Of a stretch of DNA of 56,278 bases, positions 26,590-34,903 are shown in pieces (position 1 is the stretch's first letter; each line of letters begins with the position of its first letter). The notes beneath the pieces are model-generated. The model had not been told where the DNA came from, made no database searches, and saw only the letters and a list, made by a program, of their open reading frames with translations. The translations under genes and the position numbers were made by a program. Source of the DNA: Sediminibacterium salmoneum NBRC 103935 (GTDB taxonomy: Bacteria; Bacteroidota; Bacteroidia; Chitinophagales; Chitinophagaceae); NCBI RefSeq assembly GCF_000511175.1, contig NZ_KI866530.1, positions 1,077,904 through 1,134,181 on the forward strand. Reading direction: 5' to 3'.

Positions 26590-28140
26590 TTAATAACCCG
26601 GATTTTGCTTTAACACTCCGGCAGTTAAGTCAATTTGTGTTTGTGGTATGGGTAACAATATATCTCTTGCCGCATTGAAATTAGTCTTCCCTGCAGCATT
26701 CATTACTGACTGTGAAATACCCCATCTTACAATATCAAAAAATCTATCATGCTCCATAGCCAATTCAACTCTTCGTTCTCTTCTGATGGCTTCTCTTAAT
26801 AATGCCTGATCAGTAGTTGTTACATCTGGCAATATGGAATTATTACCTGCTCTTGCTCTAAAACGCACACTGTTCAAAGCATCTCTGGCAGCAGTAATAT
26901 TATTGGTACCACCCACTTCATTGGCTGCTTCAGCATACATTAATACAACATCTGCATATCTTAAAATACGCACATTGTTCCACCAACCAAAGCGATTACC
27001 AACTGCTGCTCTGGTTGCAGGATTGGTATGCACTTTATGGTTGTATCGTGGATTAGGCAAACCTACAGGTGTTACTTCACCAAAAATGGTCACACCAGGT
27101 GTAGTGGGCGTACTGGTAAATAATATGGTTCTGGCTTTTCTAGGGTCATTTGGCTCGTAAGCATTTGCAAGAATAGCACTTGGTGAATTCCATCCCCAAC
27201 CTAAATCCCAGGGGCCTGATCCTCTCACCCCCTGCAAACTGGTATACTGAATTCCTTGTGCAGTTGGATTAACGGCATCTGCCCTCGCTTGTACCTCAAA
27301 TACAGATTCCTTACTATTCTCTCCTTCCTCAGAGAAAATGGTGTTATATGGGGTACTTAAATTATATTGACCTGAGTTCATAACCAAACTTGCAGCGGTC
27401 ATTGCCTGTGCCCATTTTTGCTGGGTTAAATAAACTTTTGCTAATAATCCATTTGCTGCTCCACTTGTAATTCTACCAGGAAATTTAACTGCATCCCAAA
27501 ATGCTGGTAAATAAGCAGCTGCAAAACTAAGGTCTCTTTCAATAAATGAATAAACCTGATCTACAGAACTTTGTGGCACATTGTTTTGTGCAGCCGGATC
27601 CGCAAACAAGGTATCAATAATGGGCACTCTACCAAATAATCTGGTGAGCATGAAATAAGAATAACCACGAATAAACCTTACTTCAGCTTGCGATTGTAAT
27701 TTAATGGCATCACTTGCAACAATTTGTTTATTGGTACCAATTTGAAAAAGTGTATTATTACATCTGTTGATTAATCCATAATACCCAACCCATAATGCAT
27801 TGGCTCTTCCACTATTGGGCAAAACCGGGAAATTATCCATGCTTATTACATCAGCCCCACCATCAGAAGGGGTACTCCCTTTATCCGCATCATCGCTTCT
27901 GATACTGGTTGCATTAATAAAACCATCAACGTGCACATTGTAATCACGTAAACTATTGTAGGCACCAAAAATATATTGATCGTATGGGCCAGATCCGCCA
28001 GGATATGGGTAATTCTCTTCATCATACTCTCCCTGTCTGGCAGTATTCAAAAAATCCTTTTTACATGCTGTAAAAACCGAAACAATTAAAAGCAGTAGCA
28101 TCCAGTTTGAGATGCTTGTTTTAATAATATGATTATTCAT
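26590..28140 (-). CDS. SusD/RagB-family glycan-binding lipoprotein
   Basis: A 516-residue lipoprotein with lipobox VFTAC (Cys26) and KKDFLNT after it. Family landmarks are present: the TPR-like helices (EVRFIRGYSYFMLTRLFG and NGLLAKVYLTQQKWAQA), LRYADVVLMYAEAANEVG, the signature RRERRVELAMEHDRFFDIVRWG and the ending PIPQTQIDLTAGVLKQNPGY. SusD forms the lid over the SusC transporter and captures glycan at the outer surface. It follows the SusC gene by 24 bases and precedes the LamG gene by 21, so all three are co-transcribed. Confidence 0.95.
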   Translation of the reverse strand: MNNHIIKTSISNWMLLLLIVSVFTACKKDFLNTARQGEYDEENYPYPGGSGPYDQYIFGAYNSLRDYNVHVDGFINATSIRSDDADKGSTPSDGGADVISMDNFPVLPNSGRANALWVGYYGLINRCNNTLFQIGTNKQIVASDAIKLQSQAEVRFIRGYSYFMLTRLFGRVPIIDTLFADPAAQNNVPQSSVDQVYSFIERDLSFAAAYLPAFWDAVKFPGRITSGAANGLLAKVYLTQQKWAQAMTAASLVMNSGQYNLSTPYNTIFSEEGENSKESVFEVQARADAVNPTAQGIQYTSLQGVRGSGPWDLGWGWNSPSAILANAYEPNDPRKARTILFTSTPTTPGVTIFGEVTPVGLPNPRYNHKVHTNPATRAAVGNRFGWWNNVRILRYADVVLMYAEAANEVGGTNNITAARDALNSVRFRARAGNNSILPDVTTTDQALLREAIRRERRVELAMEHDRFFDIVRWGISQSVMNAAGKTNFNAARDILLPIPQTQIDLTAGVLKQNPGY

Positions 28141-28164
28141 TGTTGAATCGTTTTATTAGTTCAA

Positions 28165-31100
28165 TTAAAATGTCACGTTAATTCCAACTGAATACACTGC
28201 TGGAACAGGGAAAACACCGTTGTCTGCGCCACCACCAAGAATGCTACCAATTTGAGCTTCTGGCGAATAACCAGTCACTTGACTCCAACTCTTAATATTT
28301 TGTCCGTTCACAAATACACGGGCTTTAGATATGCCGAGTCTTCTAAGTGTTCCATCAGAGAAAGTATAGCCTACTTGTAAAGTTCTTAATCTAAAATAAT
28401 CACCTGGCTCTAAGAAATAACTACTAAATAAGAAGTTATTACCTCTGGTATTGTCCAGGATGGGTTCAACATTGGTAGTTCCACCTCCTGTCCACGCATT
28501 TAATCGATTTGCCTCAAAGTTTAATGTTGCGAAGTTGGCAATTCTACGTTGAGTATAAATTTTGTTACCAGCTACACCTTGCCCCTCAATGGTAAAATCA
28601 AACCCTTTATAAGCCAAGTTGATATTTAATCCATAGCTATAAGGCGGAAATGGAGTTCCTAAGTAAGTACGGTCAGCGGGCGTTAGTACACCATCTCCAT
28701 TAATATCTGCATATGCAATATCACCAGGTAAAGAATTATTAAAACGAGCCATTCTACCCAACTCTGCCGTTGATTGGTATATTCCAATTTGCCTGTAGCC
28801 AAAGAAGTAGCCAATTGATTTTCCAGTTTCAGTTAAGTTGGCTCCACCATTACCGAATAACTGGAAATTAATTTTATCGCCAATAGAATTTACTGTGTTC
28901 CGGTTGTAACTAAAATTAGGGGCAATTGAATAAGTAAGATCTTTTCCAATTTTATCAGTCCAGTTTAAACTCAATTCTATCCCTTGATTGGTTATTTTAC
29001 CTAAGTTGGTAAAATAACTTCTTGTTTCATTTGGTAATGTTACAGCAGTTAAGATGTCAGAAGTTGTTCTGTTGTAAAATGTAAATTCTACATTTAACCT
29101 ATTGCGCAATGTTTTCAAATCAAATCCAATATCTAGGCCTCGAACTACTTCCCAACGCAAATTAGGGTCAGGAATATACGCTGCTTGTATTGCTGTATAT
29201 ACATTATTGCCAAAAATTGCAGTAGAAGCATTTGAAATACCAGGTCTATATAAATTATCAGCAAAACCGTTTGCATTTCCTGTTTCACCCCAAGCAGCTC
29301 TTAATTTTAAGAAATTAATAAAATTGAACTTTCTAATGAAAGATTCTTCAGAAGCAATCCATCCCAAGCCCACTGATCCAAAAGTACCCCATCTGTTTTG
29401 TGGAGCAAATTTAGAACTACCATCTCTTCTTAAAGTGGCATTAACTAAGTACTTATTTTGGTAGGCATAACTTAATCTGCCAAACAAACCCATAATTGCG
29501 CTTTCACCGCCACCGCCACCAAAGAGACCTGGATTATTAGCATTGATGGCACTTAGATACCAGAAGTCTGGATTATTAGGCACATTCACTGTTGTGTCTC
29601 TTCTGTTACCATTGATATTTGTACTCTTACTATAAATAGAAGTAAATCCTACAAGAGCAGTTAATTTGTGTCCATCACCAATGCGTTTATCATAAGTTAA
29701 TGTATGGTCTTGCTGGTAACGTTTAAACTCAGCCATCTCTTGGCTTACACCTGTTCTAACCGTATTATCAAAAAAAGTAGTTGTTGGTGCTGTGCCTTCA
29801 CCTAAGTTGATAAATGTGAATGGCAACGGTGTATAAGATCTGGAGTTGTTAAACCCAAGGTCAGCAAAAACAGAGGACCTGAAAGTAAAGTCTTTCAAAA
29901 ACTTAATTTCAGCAAACAATGATCCTATAAACCTGAATCCTTTATTGATATCTGTTCCATTATTACGGTTTAATGCTGCAATAGGATTTCCAACCTGCGC
30001 TCTTTGAAAAGAAGGCATGCTATAATAAGTACTTGCATCTTGTTGTATTGGTACAATGGGGGCTGCCCACAGTGCATTCGTTAAACTAACTCCAGCTGGG
30101 TTTTGAATCCAATGAAATGCATTGACTTCACCACCAACTTTAATATTACTATTGAATCTAATTTCCTGATTCAAGCGAATCATGAACTTTTCGTAGCTAT
30201 TGAATTTAACAACTCCATCTTGTTTGTTATACCCGATGTTCAGATAAGTACTGCTCTTTTCAGAATTATTAGACACACTTAGATTGTTAGTGGTCAATAA
30301 AGCATTTTGTAAAATCTCATTTTGCCAGTTCGTATTTGCTGTATAATTGCTGTAATCGAATGGAGCTGCATTAATATTAGCCAATTGTGCGTCATACAAC
30401 TTTTTAAAACCATCAGCATCTGTTACTTTAATTTTATCTGTCACTTTTTGGAAACCAACAGTACTTTGAAAATTAATTCTTGTTTGGCCTCGGGCTGCTT
30501 TTTTAGATGTAATTGCTATAACGCCATTGGCGCCTCTTAATCCATAAATTGCAATTGATGAAGGATCTCTTAAGATGTCTATCGTTTCAATATCTGCAGG
30601 ATTCAAGAAGTCAATATTATCTTGTAATATACCATCAACCACATACACCGGGCTAGCACTATTGGTACTGTTTATCCCTCTAATTCTTACTACAGGACTA
30701 GCACCAGCAACACCTGAATTGGCAACTGTTAAACCTGCAACTCTTCCCTGTAAAGAACTAATTGGATTGGTATTCGGCATTTTAGCCAATTCCTCTCCTT
30801 TAATGGTTGTAACAGAACCAGTTAAATCTCTTTTCTTTTGTGTGCCATATCCGGTAACCACCACTTGCTCTAAATTATTTACGGCGGCAGTTAATTGAAT
30901 ACTGATATCTCTTTTACCTGCAACTGAAAACTCCAGTTGATCATACCCAACCGAAGAAATAATTAACTTGGCATTATCATCAGCTAACGTAATACTAAAT
31001 GCACCGGTATTATCGGTAGTTGTTCCCACTTTGGTACCTTTCACTTGAACTGAAGCCCCAGCCAATGGTTCTCCGTTTGTTGAAGTAACCTTTCCTTTTA

Positions 31101-31497
31101 CCACAATTTCGGCCAATTCCTTATTGTCCACACTAGCTTCTTTTAGCACAACCAAGTTTGTGCCTAGAACTTTATAATTAATCCCTGTATTTAACAAAAT
31201 TTTACTTAGCGCTTCATCCAGGGTTGCGTCCACCAAATTGATGGTTACTTTAGGCTTCCCTTTTACTACTTCTTCTGCAAACAAAAACCGATACTCAGTT
31301 TTTTTCTCCACTTCAAACAAGGCTTTTTTTAGTTCAAGCGACGCCATCTTTATTGTAATTCGGCTTTGAGAAAAGCCGATTGCTGAAACTTGAATACATA
31401 CAAGCAGCATTAAAGCAGTGGTAATTTTCATAATGCGGGCAAGCTTTTTTATCAAAAGATCTTTGTTTGAAACAACGGGTGTTTCATAATTTTTCAT
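28165..31497 (-). CDS. SusC/RagA-family TonB-dependent transporter with STN signalling domain
   Basis: A 1110-residue outer-membrane transporter. After an N-terminal signal region come an STN (secretin/TonB N-terminal) domain (RITIKMASLELKKALFEVE, residues about 45-120), a carboxypeptidase-regulatory-like beta domain (VKGKVTSTNGEPLAGASV, about 128-205), the TonB-box region LEQVVVTGYGTQ, the plug with LQGRVAGLTV and RIRGINS, and a 22-stranded barrel. The STN domain is the hallmark of transporters that signal through FecR to an ECF sigma factor, and such a pair is directly upstream. The start codon at 31497 is preferred although the signal peptide begins after about 25 residues, which is common for this class. 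Confidence 0.95.
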   Translation of the reverse strand: MKNYETPVVSNKDLLIKKLARIMKITTALMLLVCIQVSAIGFSQSRITIKMASLELKKALFEVEKKTEYRFLFAEEVVKGKPKVTINLVDATLDEALSKILLNTGINYKVLGTNLVVLKEASVDNKELAEIVVKGKVTSTNGEPLAGASVQVKGTKVGTTTDNTGAFSITLADDNAKLIISSVGYDQLEFSVAGKRDISIQLTAAVNNLEQVVVTGYGTQKKRDLTGSVTTIKGEELAKMPNTNPISSLQGRVAGLTVANSGVAGASPVVRIRGINSTNSASPVYVVDGILQDNIDFLNPADIETIDILRDPSSIAIYGLRGANGVIAITSKKAARGQTRINFQSTVGFQKVTDKIKVTDADGFKKLYDAQLANINAAPFDYSNYTANTNWQNEILQNALLTTNNLSVSNNSEKSSTYLNIGYNKQDGVVKFNSYEKFMIRLNQEIRFNSNIKVGGEVNAFHWIQNPAGVSLTNALWAAPIVPIQQDASTYYSMPSFQRAQVGNPIAALNRNNGTDINKGFRFIGSLFAEIKFLKDFTFRSSVFADLGFNNSRSYTPLPFTFINLGEGTAPTTTFFDNTVRTGVSQEMAEFKRYQQDHTLTYDKRIGDGHKLTALVGFTSIYSKSTNINGNRRDTTVNVPNNPDFWYLSAINANNPGLFGGGGGESAIMGLFGRLSYAYQNKYLVNATLRRDGSSKFAPQNRWGTFGSVGLGWIASEESFIRKFNFINFLKLRAAWGETGNANGFADNLYRPGISNASTAIFGNNVYTAIQAAYIPDPNLRWEVVRGLDIGFDLKTLRNRLNVEFTFYNRTTSDILTAVTLPNETRSYFTNLGKITNQGIELSLNWTDKIGKDLTYSIAPNFSYNRNTVNSIGDKINFQLFGNGGANLTETGKSIGYFFGYRQIGIYQSTAELGRMARFNNSLPGDIAYADINGDGVLTPADRTYLGTPFPPYSYGLNINLAYKGFDFTIEGQGVAGNKIYTQRRIANFATLNFEANRLNAWTGGGTTNVEPILDNTRGNNFLFSSYFLEPGDYFRLRTLQVGYTFSDGTLRRLGISKARVFVNGQNIKSWSQVTGYSPEAQIGSILGGGADNGVFPVPAVYSVGINVTF

Positions 31498-31565
31498 ATT
31501 TTCAAATTGAAAGGGTTATGAATGTCATTCAGATAGCACAATTTGTTGATTTCTAATCCTGGTGG

Positions 31566-31585
31566 GGTTCCGCGCCAACGGAACC
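31566..31585. repeat. Hairpin in the 5' leader of the SusC gene
   Basis: GGTTCCG-CGCCAA-CGGAACC is a perfect 7-bp stem with a six-base loop in the 139-base gap between fecR and susC genes. On the minus strand it has no T run after it, so it is not a simple terminator of fecR; it may be an mRNA structure in the susC leader. Confidence 0.55.
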
Positions 31586-31636
31586 TCGTCCTTTTTTAAG
31601 ATGAATTTGTCTTGAATATCATATGGCAGCCGGGTT

Positions 31637-32716
31637 TTATTGGTAAATAATAATCGTATTCCCTTTTTGAATCGTTTTAAAAGGTATAATGAGCTTCAAA
31701 GCTTCAATCGCCTGATCAACAGTTTCTTTTTCAAAATTCCCATTCATTCGGGTTGATTTTAGCTTTTCAGTTTGAATGTCTAATTTTACATTGTACCATC
31801 TTTCCATCATTAATGCTATCTCTTCAAATGTTTCATCTCTAAAAACCAATTTATTTTCAACCCATTGGTTTTCAGCAACAGTACTATCCGGAGTAATAAA
31901 TTTTAATTTGTTAATAGAGATTGCAGGAAGCAAATCAATCATTTTTTGCTTTTTACTGCTTTCAACTAATGCATTCTCTACAATCAATTTTTCATTTGGA
32001 GATAAGATGATCTTATCTTCAGGTCTGTTTTTTATGGTAACTTCAATTCTCCCTTGAATCAGGCTTGTTTCAGTTTGTTTATCTTCAGGATAAGCCTTTA
32101 CATTGAAAACAGTACCCAGCACTTTAATACGAATGCTATTGGTATTAATAATAAAGGGAACGTCTTTATTTTTAACAACATCAAAATAACCTTCTCCGGT
32201 TAATGTTACTTCGCGCACAGATTTACCAAACTCCTTGGGATAAATTAATTTGCTCCCGCTATTTAACCATACAATAGAACCGTCAGGTAATTTTACCTGA
32301 GATTTAGATCCTAACCGTGTTGAAATTTCGTTTGATTCAGGTTGTACTTTAACTAGGGTTTTGGATACCGTCTTTTGTGTAATAAAGTACGTTAACCCAA
32401 TTAAAAAAATGAAAGATGCAGCTGCATAAAAAACCCATTTAGGGATGAATGGTTTAGTACCACTGACCATGGCATCCGCTTCTGTTAAATCAAAAGATTG
32501 GTAATCTGCACATCTATTTAGATGCAACATGAAAGCATCTTCCGCTTCATTGGATTTGTGAGGGGCTGGAATTTGCCAAATATTTTCAAGATTTTGAATA
32601 GCAAACTGCCATTCTGGGTGATCTTGCAAATGCCTGTTGAGCTCAACAAGCTCCTGCTCATTTGCCTCATTAGCCATCTTTTTGGCCACTAATACCCAAA
32701 ATCTTTCTTGGATCAT
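31637..32716 (-). CDS. FecR-family anti-sigma factor
   Basis: A 359-residue inner-membrane protein. The cytoplasmic N-terminus (about 90 residues) is followed by one helix (WVFYAAASFIFLIGLTYF, near 95-113). The periplasmic FecR domain follows, SQVKLPDGSIVWLNSGSKLI through VKVLGTVFNVKAY-like strands. A C-terminal DUF4974-like domain (FEEIALMMERWYNVKLDIQ, NGNFEKETVDQAIEALKLI) probably contacts the SusC STN domain. It holds the ECF sigma factor inactive until SusC binds its ligand. It lies 58 bases after the sigma gene and 139 bases before susC, the standard order of the system. Confidence 0.93.
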   Translation of the reverse strand: MIQERFWVLVAKKMANEANEQELVELNRHLQDHPEWQFAIQNLENIWQIPAPHKSNEAEDAFMLHLNRCADYQSFDLTEADAMVSGTKPFIPKWVFYAAASFIFLIGLTYFITQKTVSKTLVKVQPESNEISTRLGSKSQVKLPDGSIVWLNSGSKLIYPKEFGKSVREVTLTGEGYFDVVKNKDVPFIINTNSIRIKVLGTVFNVKAYPEDKQTETSLIQGRIEVTIKNRPEDKIILSPNEKLIVENALVESSKKQKMIDLLPAISINKLKFITPDSTVAENQWVENKLVFRDETFEEIALMMERWYNVKLDIQTEKLKSTRMNGNFEKETVDQAIEALKLIIPFKTIQKGNTIIIYQ

Positions 32717-32774
32717 TGTTATCGTTAGTTCAAAAACTATAACAACTGAGTGGACTATTTACCCCTAAATGATT

Positions 32775-33386
32775 TTATTTATTTTTTAATTTTTTTTCCA
32801 AAACAGGATGAGACTGCAATTCTAAAGGCATACATTGAGCCATTCTTCGCATGGCTATAGCCATTTGCGCTTCCACTGTTTTAACAGAAATATTCAACAA
32901 TTCAGCTACTTCTTTATATTTCAACCCGTCTTCTTTAATTAATTTAAAAATCAACCGGCAACGATTAGGAAGCGTATTGATGGCCATTTTAATTTTCAGA
33001 ACCATATCCTCGGTTATCATTAATAAATCTGGCCTGAAATAAATACTGTTTAATTGAACTTGCCACTCATCCATAGATAAACCAGCTCTGCGTTTTTGTT
33101 TTTTAAGTAAATTCAAAGACATATTCCTGACCGTTGCATAAAAGTAAAACAATGGCGACTCCAGTTGACACAATTGTTCTTTTCGCTGTAAGATGATCAT
33201 AAATAAATCCGACACGATATCTTCTGCTTCTTCTTCGGATCTTACTATTGAATAGGCAAACTGCTTTAGTTTTGAGTGCAATGCAATAAAAAGCGTTCGA
33301 TATGCTGACTGATCATTGTTGTAAGCAATGGCAATTAAACAGTTACGAATGGCCTCATTTCCCTCTACTAAATTCGAAGAATGCAT
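32775..33386 (-). CDS. ECF-type RNA polymerase sigma factor
   Basis: A 203-residue sigma-70 family protein with only regions 2 and 4. Region 2 is visible as SKLKQFAYSIVRSEEEAEDIVSD-type sequence near residues 40-62 and region 4 as LPNRCRLIFKLIKEDGLKYKEVAELLNISVKTVE-type sequence near 137-170, the latter with a helix-turn-helix. Members of this Bacteroidota group switch on the susCD genes beside them when FecR is relieved. The ATG at 33386 lies inside the 3' end of the S10 peptidase gene (32-base overlap, different frame); no later Met exists before region 2, so the overlap looks real. Confidence 0.92.
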   Translation of the reverse strand: MHSSNLVEGNEAIRNCLIAIAYNNDQSAYRTLFIALHSKLKQFAYSIVRSEEEAEDIVSDLFMIILQRKEQLCQLESPLFYFYATVRNMSLNLLKKQKRRAGLSMDEWQVQLNSIYFRPDLLMITEDMVLKIKMAINTLPNRCRLIFKLIKEDGLKYKEVAELLNISVKTVEAQMAIAMRRMAQCMPLELQSHPVLEKKLKNK

Positions 33387-34869
33387 CTACATCTTTTTTA
33401 AATTGTACCAACGAGGGTTTATGGATATAATACATATGCCCAGATTCATAAAAATAAAACTGAACATTTTTTCTTTGCTCCGGTCTTAAAAACATATGTT
33501 CTATATCGTATTGGGCAGTAAAATAAGGAGTGGCAAAATCGTAATATCCTGCTCCCATATAAACTTTTAAATCGGGGTTTTTACTCATTGCATCCCGCAG
33601 GCTCTCTGCCACATTTAAAAACTGATTCTGCACATTACTGTAATTCCAGGGATAAACTTCTCCAAAAATATTATACCCATTTTCTTCTTTAAAATTCAGC
33701 TCCTTTTGAAAATAGTCATTCATGGTTGCGGTAAATGGACCATCAATATTGGCAAAGGAGGGATCAAAGCTGTTTACTTCACCAGCATCATCCAAATCCC
33801 GGCCAGTGAACCTTGCATCCAGTCTGCCGATGGTTAATCCGTCTTTTCTTCTGAGTTCTTTATAGAATCTGCTTTCTTCTACACGCAAATTAGAACGCAA
33901 ACAATATTCTTTTGACAAACCAGTGTAATAACTCATTTTCTCTGCAATGGATTCCTTTTCTGATTCGCTCAGCCATCCTCCTTTTATTAAAGCAGAAGCA
34001 TAGGGCCCAATGGCAAAAGCTTCGGCCTCTTTTAACGCATTCTGCAAATTGGCCTGTAATGCAGGTGCCAGTTTTTTATGATACCATGCAGCGGCTGTAT
34101 AAGAGGGAATGTACAATGCTCTTGGTAAATCATTCCCTACATAATAATCATTGGTTCCAAAATTCAATACAGCGGAAATCATAAAAATACCATTCAGATA
34201 AATTCTATGTCTGTCTTGCAAAAACTTGGAAAGACCTGCTGCACGGGTTGTGCCATAACTTTCACCTGCCAGGTATTTGGGGGATCCCCATCTTTCATAC
34301 CTGGATAAGAAATGCCTGATAAAAGAACCCATGGCACTGACATCTTCATTGTATCCATGAAATTGTTTGGGATTCTCCCCGGGTGCCGGCCTGCTGTATC
34401 CTGTTGAAACGGGATCAATAAATACAAGATCCGTTTTATCGAGCCAGCAATATTCATTATTTACAAAAGTATAAGGAGGGCCCTGTGAAAAGCCTTCTTC
34501 ATTAAACTGAACTCTTTTGGGACCTAAGCCCCCCATATGCAACCAAACAGAAGACGATCCGGGACCACCATTAAAAGCAAAAGTAACGGGTCGCTTTGCA
34601 AGGTCATCGCCCTGTTTCTGATAATAAGTAAAGAATACTTTCGCAATTAATTTGCCCGTATCGTTTTTCAAATGCAGGTATCCGGTATGCGCAGTATAAT
34701 CAAGTTTCTTACCGGCTATCATCATGGAATGACGGGTGGTAACTACCGTAACACCCGCAGGAACAGCCTGTACATTGGCAGCAACCGTTTCTGTTGGTAT
34801 ATTGGAGCGTTGAGCGTCCAATACATTGAACTGAGCCAGCATACAAAATCCTACAATTAGTTTTATCAT
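33355..34869 (-). CDS. Secreted S10 serine carboxypeptidase
   Basis: A 504-residue alpha/beta-hydrolase-fold peptidase. The ATG at 34869 starts the signal peptide (MIKLIVGFCMLAQFNVLDA); the frame upstream to 34944 overlaps the neighbouring gene and is not used. The S10 landmarks are FNGGPGSSSVWLH (oxyanion region), GESYGTTRAAG (catalytic Ser), YDFATPYF (catalytic Asp) and ESGHMYYIH (catalytic His), so the triad is complete. It would remove C-terminal residues from peptides in the periplasm or outside. It follows the FKBP fusion gene by 34 bases and runs into the sigma factor gene; it may belong to the operon above it rather than to the polysaccharide locus. Confidence 0.88.
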   Translation of the reverse strand: MIKLIVGFCMLAQFNVLDAQRSNIPTETVAANVQAVPAGVTVVTTRHSMMIAGKKLDYTAHTGYLHLKNDTGKLIAKVFFTYYQKQGDDLAKRPVTFAFNGGPGSSSVWLHMGGLGPKRVQFNEEGFSQGPPYTFVNNEYCWLDKTDLVFIDPVSTGYSRPAPGENPKQFHGYNEDVSAMGSFIRHFLSRYERWGSPKYLAGESYGTTRAAGLSKFLQDRHRIYLNGIFMISAVLNFGTNDYYVGNDLPRALYIPSYTAAAWYHKKLAPALQANLQNALKEAEAFAIGPYASALIKGGWLSESEKESIAEKMSYYTGLSKEYCLRSNLRVEESRFYKELRRKDGLTIGRLDARFTGRDLDDAGEVNSFDPSFANIDGPFTATMNDYFQKELNFKEENGYNIFGEVYPWNYSNVQNQFLNVAESLRDAMSKNPDLKVYMGAGYYDFATPYFTAQYDIEHMFLRPEQRKNVQFYFYESGHMYYIHKPSLVQFKKDVDAFFEFSRGK

Positions 34870-34903
34870 AAATATTGAAGATTGAATCGTTAAGTTAAAG
34901 AAA

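Noticed and set aside
32717..32774. TAGTTTTTG as a -7 box before fecR
   Set aside because: It has one extra T and so does not fit TAnnTTTG with correct spacing; no -33 box was found.
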